From an uncultured Alphaproteobacteria bacterium (GTDB lineage Bacteria > Pseudomonadota > Alphaproteobacteria > RF32 > CAG-239): 52,132 nt of DNA. The notes under the pieces were generated by a model, which was given only the letters and a program-made list of their open reading frames with translations, had not been told where the DNA came from and searched no databases. Both the position numbers and the translations under genes were made by a program. Positions 18,239 to 25,903 of the stretch are shown one piece after another (positions within the stretch are counted from its first letter, which is position 1; the number at the start of each line of letters is the position of its first letter). The stretch lies in NCBI GenBank assembly GCA_947588275.1, contig CANPYJ010000007.1, forward strand, positions 1-52,132, in the 5' to 3' direction.

Positions 18239-19575
18239 TGCGAACTTTATTATGTCTGCTTGTCTTAAGTCTGTGCATTGTTCGACCGGCATGCGCCGAG
18301 CAAATGTCGCTACCGGACTTGATTGAACGTCTGCAACCTTCGGTCGTTAACATTTCGACCACTCATCTCTTGACCGAAGACGAAGATTTTGACAACGGGC
18401 TGGCTGTCATCAGCTCTAATCCGAACATTCAACGCTATTTTGCCCCGCACAACCCGCAGCAGCTTTCGCTCGGTTCCGGATTTGTGGTTGACGCGGACGG
18501 CTATATCGTTACCAACGCGCATGTCATCGACAAAGCGGAGGAAATTTTGGTGACATTGGCCGACGGACGGCAGCTGTCTGCTTCTGTGAAGGGCAGCGAC
18601 GACAAAACCGACTTGGCATTGATTAAGGTTGACACCACGGACAAATTGCCGACAGTTAAGCTCGGCAACTCAGATGCCGTGCGCGTCGGCGATCAAATCT
18701 TGACCATCGGCAATCCGTTCGGCCTCGGCGGCAGCGTTTCAACCGGCATCGTATCGGCCAAATCGCGCGATATTGACGCCGGCGCATACGATAACTTTAT
18801 CCAAACCGATGCCTCAATCAATCAGGGAAGTTCCGGCGGCCCGATGTTCAATATGAACGGTGAAGTCATCGGAATCTGCTCGACCATTTATTCAACCACC
18901 GGCGGCAGCATGGGAATTGGTTTTGCAGAGCCGATTAATCTGGCCAAGTTCGTTATCAGCGAACTCAAAAGCAAAGGCAAAGTCGAACGCGGCTGGCTGG
19001 GCTTGAAAATTCAACAGTCGGCTCAAGACGAAATTACGGTCAGCAGCATCAGCGAAAATTCTCCGGCCCAGCGCGCGGGAATTGAGGCCGGCGACATTAT
19101 CCGACATCTTAACGAATATCCTGTCGGCACGCCTAAAGAGTTTTCCAGACGGATTGCCGAAACCCCTATCGGCAGCAAAATACACCTGGAAATCAGCCGC
19201 AACGGGCAAGCGCGGATTTTGACCCTTGACGTTGAAGCCATGCCCGCCCCGCCGGCCGCGCCAACGCAAGAACAAAAGACTGAAGCGGAACTCGCCGCGC
19301 TGGAGTTTGCGGAACTGACGCCGGAGGACGCGGTACAAAACGGTTTGGCGGCAGATGCCCGCGGCGTGATTATAAAAGCGGTGGCCGCCGGAAGCGATGC
19401 CGAGCTTAAAGGGGTGAAAGTCGGCGACGTGGTTACGGAGATTGATCGCAAACCGGTCGTCTCTCCGGCCGATGCAGCCGCATTTTTGGCCGAAGCCCGC
19501 CGCGAAAACAACCGTCCGGTTTTGCTGCTGATCAACAATAACAATATTCCGCACTTTGCCACGGTGAAACTATGA
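18238..19575 (+). CDS. Periplasmic DegP/DegQ-like serine protease with two PDZ domains
   Basis: The 445-residue exported protease/chaperone acts in envelope quality control. A signal peptide (1-20, ending RPACA) is followed by a trypsin-like domain with His95 (VTNAHVID), Asp125 (DKTDLALI) and Ser199 (NQGSSGGPM). PDZ1 (about 245-335) and PDZ2 (about 345-440) follow. It sits directly behind hflC, the usual alphaproteobacterial place for a Do-type protease, and overlaps holC by four bases (ATGA). Length and domain order fit DegP/DegQ/MucD; which of these is not decided by sequence alone. Confidence 0.94.
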   Translation: MRTLLCLLVLSLCIVRPACAEQMSLPDLIERLQPSVVNISTTHLLTEDEDFDNGLAVISSNPNIQRYFAPHNPQQLSLGSGFVVDADGYIVTNAHVIDKAEEILVTLADGRQLSASVKGSDDKTDLALIKVDTTDKLPTVKLGNSDAVRVGDQILTIGNPFGLGGSVSTGIVSAKSRDIDAGAYDNFIQTDASINQGSSGGPMFNMNGEVIGICSTIYSTTGGSMGIGFAEPINLAKFVISELKSKGKVERGWLGLKIQQSAQDEITVSSISENSPAQRAGIEAGDIIRHLNEYPVGTPKEFSRRIAETPIGSKIHLEISRNGQARILTLDVEAMPAPPAAPTQEQKTEAELAALEFAELTPEDAVQNGLAADARGVIIKAVAAGSDAELKGVKVGDVVTEIDRKPVVSPADAAAFLAEARRENNRPVLLLINNNNIPHFATVKL

Positions 19576-20027
19576 GCCGAATTGACTTTTATCACCTGCA
19601 AAACCAAACTCTGGAAACCGTGCTGCCGCGGCTGCTTGAAAAAGCTTATGCTACCGGACAGCGGATTGTGGTCAGAATTGGAACAGAAGAACGGGTCGAA
19701 TTTTTGAACAGTCTGCTGTGGACTTATAACGACCAGTCTTTTTTGCCGCACGGTTCCAAAAAAGACGGCAACGCCGATTTGCAGCCGATTTGGCTGACCG
19801 CCGGCACCGACAACCCCAATCAGGCACGGCTGCTGTTTTTGGCAGACGGCGCCAATTTTGAATTGAACGAGTGCACGGCTTACGAACGGGTGTTTGACAT
19901 CTTTGACGGACATTCGGAAGAAGCTTTGACGCAGGCGCGGCAACTTTGGAAAGAGCTTAAAAACGCCGGAATCGACTGTTTTTATTGGCAACAGGACGCG
20001 CAAGGCCGCTGGCAAAATGCTCGATGA
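19572..20027 (+). CDS. holC: DNA polymerase III chi subunit
   Basis: The 151-residue protein starts MSRIDFYHLQNQTLETVLPR and contains the chi-type pattern: a first strand with FYHL, the LLEKAYATGQRIVVR helix-strand, LLWTYNDQSFLPHG and the PIWLT segment. Chi links the clamp loader to single-stranded DNA-binding protein. It starts within the last codons of the protease gene and stops two bases before the end of the convergent nucleotidyltransferase gene. Confidence 0.9.
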   Translation: MSRIDFYHLQNQTLETVLPRLLEKAYATGQRIVVRIGTEERVEFLNSLLWTYNDQSFLPHGSKKDGNADLQPIWLTAGTDNPNQARLLFLADGANFELNECTAYERVFDIFDGHSEEALTQARQLWKELKNAGIDCFYWQQDAQGRWQNAR

Positions 20028-20029
20028 AA

Positions 20030-21691
20030 CTAATTTTCGTTTACGGGCGCGTCGGTTTTGACGCCAAGCTGCTGCAAATCATTCGGATAGTTGACATCCA
20101 GCAATTTGGCGCTATCGCGCACTTCAACCGTATTGGTGTAATCCGAGTGTTCCATAAACACCGGCCGCAAATGCGCGTTTTCGGGCACAATGTCGGCACG
20201 GGAAAAAAGTTCGCGGCTCCATATAATGGGATTGGATTTGACGCCTTTGCGGACAAAAACCGAAACCTGCCGCTCTTTGCCACGCCTGAATGACGATATC
20301 AGCTTGTTTAGATCCGCGGCGCTCAGATTGGGCATATCGGCCGGAAAAAGCATTGCGCCGTCGCAAAACTCGGGCACAGATTTGAGGCCCAGCGCAATCG
20401 AAGTCTTGACGCCGGCGCGGTACAGCGGGTTGTAAATTACGTTGACATCAAGTTTATCAAGATATTCCGACATCTCGTCATGATTGTATCCGGTAATCAC
20501 AAACACCGGTCCGGCATCGGAGGCTATTGCGGCCTCAACCGCATGCAAAAACAATGGCTTGCCGTCCGGCAGTTCAACCATTAGTTTGCGGCGACTGGCA
20601 CGGCTGCCGATGCCGGCGGCCAAAATAACCGCAGCGATGACCGCTTTTTTGGATTTGGAAGCGGAATTCTTGGCGCTGACCAAACGGCCGGGCATATCGG
20701 CGGGCAGAACTTCGACCGCCGGCAAAAAGACAGATTCCATATGCTCATAGTCGGCCGGTATGATTTTTTCGGCCGTCAGTGCCTGCCGAAGACAGCGGTT
20801 GACCGGCGCAACATTCATCGTGTCATAATGATACGGCAGAACAAAAATTTTAGCGCCGCGCTTTTGCGCCAGCATCAAATCAGAGCCGCCGGCAACCGGC
20901 ATTTGACCGATAACCACGTCATCGGCGATTTTGCGCAAAGCATCGGGCAAAACATCGTGCTGATTGCCCGACGGCGCGGCACCCAAAACAAATATGGCCT
21001 CATAGCCGGCGTCAATGGCGTTTTGCAGTTCGTCGGCCACGTCTTCCACCGTGTAGGACGAATTATATTCGCCGGTAAAATCCAGCCGATAGTCCGCAAG
21101 CGACGTAACCAAACGTTTGACCACCGCGGTTAAATGCGTCGTCTCGGCCTCGCTGTCAAAAACTTTGGTATATACGAAAGCGGTGCGAAGCGGGCGTAAT
21201 TCACGCATTTGCAAAAGCGCCACATTGCCCGACAAACGAAACAAAATGTCCTCAACCGCGGCCTCTGTCATCAGCGGCGCCATCAGCTCCAAACGCGCCA
21301 AAACTTCGCCTTTAGACACGACCTGATAAGGCTGAACGGTGTTCAACATCAAATCCGGATGCAGACGATTAAACTTGGCAATCCGTTCTGCGGATACGGC
21401 AAAAACGCCGTTTACATCGGCAACAATGCGGCATATTCCGTCATGACCGACGATAAACGCCGTGCCGCTGCCGCAGACTTTGGCGGCAATCATTTGCAAA
21501 GCGGTGCGGTTGTCCAAATCATTATCATCGGCTTGAGCCCCATATACATGGCGCACACCGTACATCTTGAAGATGATGAGGTCTTCTTTGTTGAGGGCAT
21601 GACCGCGCGGATAAAAGCGCCCGTCAAATCGATAGTCGGCAGAAAGGCGCACGCCTTCGGCGGCATTGAGATCAAATTCAGCGTAATGCAT
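20030..21691 (-). CDS. Molybdopterin-binding domain fused to MobA/MocA-like nucleotidyltransferase
   Basis: Start taken at the ATG at 21691 (MHYAEFDLNAAEG) behind GGAGAACCG; a longer frame would read back through an intrinsic terminator. The 553-residue protein has an N-terminal part (about 1-330) with the SAE and MoCF-like features of molybdopterin-binding proteins (LNTVQPYQVVSKGEVLAR, then VLGAAPSGNQHDVLPDAL). A C-terminal NTP-transferase domain (about 345-540) follows, with AAVILAAGIGSR, Lys in RRKLMVEL, and FPADMP. This architecture is known as a molybdopterin-binding/MobA-like fusion and is expected to attach CMP or a similar nucleotide to molybdenum cofactor. No molybdoenzyme lies in the window. 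Confidence 0.85.
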   Translation of the reverse strand: MHYAEFDLNAAEGVRLSADYRFDGRFYPRGHALNKEDLIIFKMYGVRHVYGAQADDNDLDNRTALQMIAAKVCGSGTAFIVGHDGICRIVADVNGVFAVSAERIAKFNRLHPDLMLNTVQPYQVVSKGEVLARLELMAPLMTEAAVEDILFRLSGNVALLQMRELRPLRTAFVYTKVFDSEAETTHLTAVVKRLVTSLADYRLDFTGEYNSSYTVEDVADELQNAIDAGYEAIFVLGAAPSGNQHDVLPDALRKIADDVVIGQMPVAGGSDLMLAQKRGAKIFVLPYHYDTMNVAPVNRCLRQALTAEKIIPADYEHMESVFLPAVEVLPADMPGRLVSAKNSASKSKKAVIAAVILAAGIGSRASRRKLMVELPDGKPLFLHAVEAAIASDAGPVFVITGYNHDEMSEYLDKLDVNVIYNPLYRAGVKTSIALGLKSVPEFCDGAMLFPADMPNLSAADLNKLISSFRRGKERQVSVFVRKGVKSNPIIWSRELFSRADIVPENAHLRPVFMEHSDYTNTVEVRDSAKLLDVNYPNDLQQLGVKTDAPVNEN

Positions 21692-21745
21692 CGGTTCTCC
21701 GTTGGTTTCCGATAAGAGTATACCGCATATAAGTTTAACAAATAT

Positions 21746-21780
21746 AAAAAAAAGAGGAAGAAAAATCTTCCTCTTTTTCA
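21746..21780 (-). terminator. Intrinsic terminator after the lipoprotein gene
   Basis: Perfect 11-base arms (21751-21761 and 21766-21776, AAAGAGGAAGA type) with a four-base loop. On the minus strand the hairpin runs into a U-rich tract. It separates the lipoprotein from the nucleotidyltransferase gene. Confidence 0.85.
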
Positions 21781-21796
21781 AAATTTGAACACCCGT

Positions 21797-22249
21797 CTAG
21801 AAAACGAATGTCTGGAGCTTGCGGCCGCCGGCATAAACCTGCAAATAGATTTCATGTCCGGACGGCATAAAACGCAGCAGCTGCCGTACTCTGTTGGTCT
21901 GTGTAATGACTTCCACCATATCACCATAGCGGTAAACGCTGGTTTCATAATCCCATCCTCCTGAATGCGGATTATAGCGATATACCGTAATGGCGCCGCC
22001 GGTTGAATTCTCGACCCGAACCGTTCCGAACTGCACCCAAAAAGTGTAGCGCGAATATGTCGAGGCCTGAACCTGCGCGCCGGTATTGCGATCGAAATAG
22101 CGTTTTATATCGGTGGCTGCAATGCGATAGCGGGCGGCAGGATCTCCCAAACGAGCGGCAGGACGGTTGACACTGATGATTCCGTTGCGAATGGTTCCGC
22201 AAGAAGTCAGCAACGTCATTAACAGCATAAACAAACAAATTCTTTTCAT
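21797..22249 (-). CDS. Small lipoprotein of unknown function
   Basis: Start taken at the ATG at 22249 (MKRICLFMLLMTLLTSCG); a TTG two codons upstream is an alternative. The 150-residue product has a lipoprotein signal peptide with lipobox LTSC, then a beta-rich globular part (TYSRYTFWVQFGTVRVENSTG and HEIYLQVYAGG). I do not recognise the family. It has its own terminator downstream and is divergent from the CoA-transferase operon, sharing a 156-base promoter region with it. Confidence 0.8.
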   Translation of the reverse strand: MKRICLFMLLMTLLTSCGTIRNGIISVNRPAARLGDPAARYRIAATDIKRYFDRNTGAQVQASTYSRYTFWVQFGTVRVENSTGGAITVYRYNPHSGGWDYETSVYRYGDMVEVITQTNRVRQLLRFMPSGHEIYLQVYAGGRKLQTFVF

Positions 22250-22301
22250 AGCCAATAATATATTAATTATACGTTTTCAATATTTTAAAAATAGCACAGT
22301 T

Positions 22302-22316
22302 TGGACATTTTGTCCA
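22302..22316. promoter_or_regulatory. Inverted repeat, possible operator between the lipoprotein and CoA-transferase genes
   Basis: TGGACA-TTT-TGTCCA forms a perfect 6+3+6 dyad about 53 bases from the lipoprotein start and about 30 bases upstream of the CoA-transferase -35. The position suits a regulator acting on either divergent promoter; no regulator gene is adjacent. Confidence 0.35.
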
Positions 22317-22343
22317 GTATTTATTGCATCGCAAAAAAATTGA

Positions 22344-22372
22344 GTGACTTTTATTTTTTTTTGGGCTATAGT
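22344..22372 (+). promoter_or_regulatory. Candidate sigma-70 promoter of the CoA-transferase operon
   Basis: GTGACT at 22344-22349 (four of six matches) and TATAGT at 22367-22372 (five of six), with a 17-base T-rich spacer. The GTG start is 34 bases beyond the -10. Confidence 0.55.
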
Positions 22373-22405
22373 TTCGCAAGTGTTTTACAAAAATGGAGAC
22401 AACGG

Positions 22406-23047
22406 GTGAACAAACTCATATCTGTCAGCGCGGCCGGCAAACTGATACCGTCCGGCGCCAGTGTGATGATTGGCGGTTTTTTGCGCTGCGGATCACCTCT
22501 TAGGGTTATCGGCGAGCTGATTAAAAATAAGACCGGAAACCTGACGCTGATTGCCAATGACACTTCTTTTCCGGAACACGACCGCGGACAGCTGGTGACA
22601 CACAAGCTGGTCAAAAAAGCGATTGTAACGCATATCGGCACCAATCCCGAAACCGGCCGTCAGCTCAATGCCGGCGAGCTTGAAGTGGAGCTGGTACCGA
22701 TGGGAACGCTGGTGGAGCGAATTCGCTGCGGCGGCGCCGGACTGGGCGGTTTTTTGACACCAACCGGCTTAGGTACACTGGTCGCCGAAGGCAAAACCGT
22801 TGTTGAGTCTGACGGCAAAAAATATCTGCTGGAAAAACCACTTAAGGCCGATTTTGCCATTATTTACGCCACCAAAGCCGACAAGTTCGGCAATGCGTTT
22901 CTGGACGGAACCACCCGCAACTTCAACACGGTGATGGCCACGGCGGCCAAAACCGTCATTCTGGAGACCGACGAATTGAGCGAAAAACCGCTTAATCCAG
23001 CCGAAATTACGATCCCCGGCATCTTTGTCAACTATATTGTACAATAG
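22406..23047 (+). CDS. 3-oxoacid/acetate CoA-transferase subunit A
   Basis: Start taken at the GTG at 22406 (VNKLISVSAAGKLIPSGASVMIGGF) behind GGAG at 22395-22398; upstream in-frame sequence is promoter. The 213-residue protein matches family I CoA-transferase alpha subunits (AtoD/ScoA, about 220 residues): MIGGFLRCGSPL, the GTLVERIRCGGAGLGGFLTPTG type segment (split here as motif positions 103-125), and KADKFGNAFLDGTTRNFN. With subunit B it moves CoA between short-chain acyl-CoAs and acids such as acetate, acetoacetate or butyrate, often in fermentation or ketone-body use. The exact substrate is not determined. Confidence 0.92.
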   Translation: MNKLISVSAAGKLIPSGASVMIGGFLRCGSPLRVIGELIKNKTGNLTLIANDTSFPEHDRGQLVTHKLVKKAIVTHIGTNPETGRQLNAGELEVELVPMGTLVERIRCGGAGLGGFLTPTGLGTLVAEGKTVVESDGKKYLLEKPLKADFAIIYATKADKFGNAFLDGTTRNFNTVMATAAKTVILETDELSEKPLNPAEITIPGIFVNYIVQ

Positions 23048-23058
23048 GATTTTAAGCC

Positions 23059-23727
23059 ATGTCATTATCCAAAGAACAGTGCCGTGAAATTATTGCCCGA
23101 CGCGTGGCACTCGAGTTTAAAGAAGGCGACGTCATTACCCTCGGCATCGGCCTGCCAACCGAAGCGGCAAACTTTATCCCGCAGGATATGAATGTGATGA
23201 TTCAGTCCGAAAACGGTATGCTCGGCGTCGGCCACCGCGATTTGAACGCCGGTGACAATCCCAAGGTTATCAATGCCGGCGGAATGCCGATTACGGTCAA
23301 ACCAGGAGCGGCGTTTTTTGATACCGCAATGTCGTTTGCCATCATCCGCGGCGGACATGTGGATGCCACCGTTCTTGGCGCACTGCAGGTTGACAGCCAC
23401 GGCAATCTGGCCAACTGGATGATTCCGGGCGCCTTTATCCCCGGAATGGGCGGCGCCATGGATTTGGTGGTGGGAGCCAAAAAAGTGATTGTGGCAATGG
23501 AACATTTGACGCCTAAAGGCGAGCCGAGAATTGTTGAAAACTGCACCCTGCCCCTGACCGCAACGGGCGAAGTCGATATGATTATTACCGAGCGTTGCGT
23601 GATTGAAACGACTTCGGAAGGCCTACTCCTCAAAGAAATCAACCCGCTGTTTTCACTGGAAGACGTGCAGGCTTCCACCGGTGCCAAGCTCATTGTGCCA
23701 CCTTATCTGCAAAAAGCGGCCGCTTAA
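23059..23727 (+). CDS. 3-oxoacid/acetate CoA-transferase subunit B
   Basis: Beta subunit, 222 residues, 11 bases behind subunit A. It has the LGIGLPTEAANFIP segment and the SENGMLGVG motif (about 54-62) holding the catalytic Glu that forms the glutamyl-CoA thioester, then GAFIPGMGGAMDLV and EHLTPKGEPRIV. This is AtoA/ScoB-like. The operon ends at a strong terminator at 23751-23788. Confidence 0.93.
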   Translation: MSLSKEQCREIIARRVALEFKEGDVITLGIGLPTEAANFIPQDMNVMIQSENGMLGVGHRDLNAGDNPKVINAGGMPITVKPGAAFFDTAMSFAIIRGGHVDATVLGALQVDSHGNLANWMIPGAFIPGMGGAMDLVVGAKKVIVAMEHLTPKGEPRIVENCTLPLTATGEVDMIITERCVIETTSEGLLLKEINPLFSLEDVQASTGAKLIVPPYLQKAAA

Positions 23728-23750
23728 TCTCAACAAAAAGCGACGGCATT

Positions 23751-23788
23751 TCAACAAAAAAGCTCCGCTTGCGGAGCTTTTTTGTTGA
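23751..23788. terminator. Strong bidirectional intrinsic terminator
   Basis: A perfect 38-base inverted repeat: 18-base arms around a two-base TT centre, with core AGCTCCGC/GCGGAGCT and A/T runs on both sides. It serves the CoA-transferase operon on plus and the rubrerythrin gene on minus. The outer bases repeat a TCAACAAAAA word also present at 23730-23739. Confidence 0.92.
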
Positions 23789-23806
23789 AAATATGATCAG
23801 CCGTTC

Positions 23807-24349
23807 TCAAAAATATCTTTTAAGCAAGGCTTCCAGAGCTTTGCCGTGCCGCGCTTCGTCACGCGCCATTTCGTGCACAGAATCGTGGATAGCATCCAAA
23901 TTAAGCTCTTTGGCACGTTTGGCAATGGCCATTTTACCATGGCAGGCACCGTTTTCGCCGGCAAGCATTTTTTCCAGATTGGCTTTGGTTGAAGGCGCAA
24001 CCAATTCACCCAACATTTCGCCAAAGCGGGCAGCGTGTTCGGCCTCCTCGCGAGCTATCTGCTCCAATACAACCGCGGCTTCGGGATACCCTTCGCGCAA
24101 AGCCTGACGCGCCATGGCCAAATACATTCCGACCTCGGAGCACTCCCCATTGAAATGATTGCGCAAGCCGTCGACCACCTCGGCATCCACGCCTTTGGCA
24201 ATGCCCAGCGTATGTTCGGCCGGCCATGTCAAAGCCTCTTCCTTATAAGGCACAAGCTTCTCGCCCTTGGCCTTGCAAACCGGACATTGCGGTTCCGCGC
24301 CTTCCGGCACGTCAAAAACCTGTCCGCAAATCAAACATTTGTACTTCAT
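23807..24349 (-). CDS. Rubrerythrin (rubredoxin domain N-terminal)
   Basis: Non-haem diiron peroxidase, 180 residues. The rubredoxin-type iron site comes first (CLIC at 5-8 and CPVC at 22-25), followed by a ferritin-like four-helix domain with Glu/His ligands (FNGECSEVGMYL, REEAEHAARF, GENGACHGKM, RDEARHGKAL). This reverse order is known from anaerobes. It reduces hydrogen peroxide, so it protects an anaerobic or microaerobic cell. A good ribosome site (AAAGGA) precedes the ATG. Confidence 0.93.
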   Translation of the reverse strand: MKYKCLICGQVFDVPEGAEPQCPVCKAKGEKLVPYKEEALTWPAEHTLGIAKGVDAEVVDGLRNHFNGECSEVGMYLAMARQALREGYPEAAVVLEQIAREEAEHAARFGEMLGELVAPSTKANLEKMLAGENGACHGKMAIAKRAKELNLDAIHDSVHEMARDEARHGKALEALLKRYF

Positions 24350-24383
24350 CGTTTATCCTTTCTGTTAATATGTTTCTATCTCT

Positions 24384-24412
24384 GACATAGCACAACACGG
24401 CGCCGATTTCAA
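24384..24412 (-). promoter_or_regulatory. Weak candidate rubrerythrin promoter
   Basis: On the minus strand TTGAAA (24407-24412) and TATGTC (24384-24389) are 17 bases apart, 35 bases upstream of the rubrerythrin ATG. The -35 is good and the -10 poor. Confidence 0.3.
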
Positions 24413-24519
24413 ACCGCAAATTTACTCTTGCACAGAATTAGTTGTCGGCTCTTCGTCGCCGATGTTTTTTCGTTGGGCATATCGGTATCGGCCGTGCCCG
24501 TCTCAGAGACAAAAAGAAG

Positions 24520-24690
24520 TTTTGTTTGTCAAAACGGCGCCGGTTACGCACTTATGTCAACAAATTTACGCTGACATCAACCGTACTGACAGCGCTTGTG
24601 GAACGCGGCTGCGAAGAACTGCTGCTGCCGTTATTGGAAGACAACAAAATCTCTGCCAAAATACAACTGCGTCTGGCAGAAATCGGATGA
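24520..24690 (+). pseudogene. Possible remnant of a DUF2336 (HEAT-like) protein
   Basis: In one frame this stretch reads LTSTVLTALVERGCEEL then LLPLLEDNKISAKIQ and LRLAEIG before a stop. This resembles the repeat (alVerGdeevvltLL.N..a.is) of the alphaproteobacterial DUF2336 family. There is no proper N-terminus or ribosome site; upstream in-frame sequence looks random. The 426-base gap between rubrerythrin and rpsI holds otherwise only a promoter-like site and the rpsI terminator. It may be a decayed gene end; a chance match cannot be excluded. Confidence 0.3.
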
Positions 24691-24722
24691 CATAATATTT
24701 TCGCAGACATTGTTGCTCCGAC

Positions 24723-24751
24723 AAAAAAAGAGATGCCGCAAAGGGCATCTC
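24723..24751 (-). terminator. rpsI terminator
   Basis: On the minus strand GAGATGCC and GGCATCTC arms (24744-24751 and 24730-24737) with a six-base loop are followed directly by seven T residues. A textbook intrinsic terminator 25 bases beyond rpsI. Confidence 0.92.
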
Positions 24752-24775
24752 CCAAAATTTTTGAAGCTTCCGCAA

Positions 24776-25264
24776 TTAACGTTTGGAGAACTGATAAGAG
24801 CGGCGAGCCTTGGCCTTGCCGTACTTCTTGCGTTCGACCGTACGATCATCGCGGGTCAGGAAACCAGCCTTTTTCAAAACCAGGCGCAGTTCCGGCTCAT
24901 AGTTGTTCAGAGCCTTGGAAATGCCGTGTTTGATAGCGCCGGCTTGTCCGGACAGTCCGCCGCCTTTGACGGTGCAGACAACGTCAAACTCATTGACGCG
25001 GTTGGCAACTTCAAACGGCTGATTAATAATCATTTTCAATACCGGACGGGCAAAATACTGGTCAACCGATTTTTCGTTGATGGTGATATTGCCTTTGCCG
25101 GGTTTAATCCAAACGCGGGCAACGGCGTCTTTGCGCTTGCCGGTGGCATAAGAACGACCCTGCTTGTCTTTTTTGGCTTTGCGGGCAACCGGTTCAGCTG
25201 CGGCCGCCTCAGTCTTAACAGAGGCTTTTTTGAGGTCTTTCAACGATTCCAATTTCTCAGCCAT
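24776..25264 (-). CDS. rpsI: 30S ribosomal protein S9
   Basis: The 162-residue protein has a lineage-specific Ala/Lys-rich N-terminal extension of about 35 residues, then the S9 fold: [26 protein letters not shown], and the terminal [17 protein letters not shown] that reaches toward P-site tRNA. It lies two bases behind rplM, the conserved L13-S9 operon. Confidence 0.97.
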   Translation of the reverse strand: MAEKLESLKDLKKASVKTEAAAAEPVARKAKKDKQGRSYATGKRKDAVARVWIKPGKGNITINEKSVDQYFARPVLKMIINQPFEVANRVNEFDVVCTVKGGGLSGQAGAIKHGISKALNNYEPELRLVLKKAGFLTRDDRTVERKKYGKAKARRSYQFSKR

Positions 25265-25266
25265 TA

Positions 25267-25731
25267 TTATTTGCTCCTCTTATTCTTCGAGTTCATCGCT
25301 TCCATATCCAACACAATCGGATTTTGAGCGGCATGCGGGTGATTCTGGCCGGCATAAACCTTGAGTTTGGTCATTTGCTGACGGCCCATGGGATTGCGCG
25401 AAATCATACGCTCCACAGCCTTGATGATAACGCGTTCCGGAAACTGTCCGGCCAAAATTTTGGCCGGCGTGGTCTCTTTGATTCCGCCAATCCAACCGGT
25501 GTGCTTGAAATATTTTTTCGCGGTCATTTTACGGCCGGTCAATTTGACTTTTTCGGCATTAATGACAATGACAAAATCGCCGCAGTCAAGATTGCTGACG
25601 TAGTTAGGTTTGTTTTTGCCTTGCAGAATTTTGGCAATCTGCGCCGACAAACGTCCCAAAACAACGCCTTCCGCATCTACGACATACCACTTTCTCTCGA
25701 TATCCGAGGGTTTGGTTGCATAAGTGTTCAT
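25267..25731 (-). CDS. rplM: 50S ribosomal protein L13
   Basis: The 154-residue protein begins [20 protein letters not shown] and contains the L13 signature ([43 protein letters not shown]). It is the first gene of the rplM-rpsI operon and has a very good promoter upstream. Confidence 0.97.
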   Translation of the reverse strand: MNTYATKPSDIERKWYVVDAEGVVLGRLSAQIAKILQGKNKPNYVSNLDCGDFVIVINAEKVKLTGRKMTAKKYFKHTGWIGGIKETTPAKILAGQFPERVIIKAVERMISRNPMGRQQMTKLKVYAGQNHPHAAQNPIVLDMEAMNSKNKRSK

Positions 25732-25774
25732 GTGTTTCTCTCTTTATAAAAGATGGGTTAACTATTCGGGTGTC

Positions 25775-25802
25775 AATATACAGATAAAATTTCGCTTGTC
25801 AA
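25775..25802 (-). promoter_or_regulatory. rplM-rpsI promoter
   Basis: On the minus strand a perfect TTGACA (25797-25802) and TATATT (25775-25780) are separated by 16 bases. Transcription would start about 38 bases upstream of the rplM ATG. Confidence 0.8.
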
Positions 25803-25839
25803 TAAAAAAATATTATTATTTTTCAATTAAATATTTAGC

Positions 25840-25853
25840 GGTATTATAATACC
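25840..25853. repeat. 14-base perfect palindrome after mutS
   Basis: GGTATTATAATACC is a perfect dyad located 50 bases beyond the mutS stop and upstream of the rplM -35 on the same strand. It could be a weak hairpin end for mutS or an operator; the AT-rich surroundings prevent a choice. Confidence 0.35.
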
Positions 25854-25903
25854 TTTTATTATCTTGTTGTTTTTGCTTGTTTTGCGTCAGGCCCTGCACC
25901 CGT

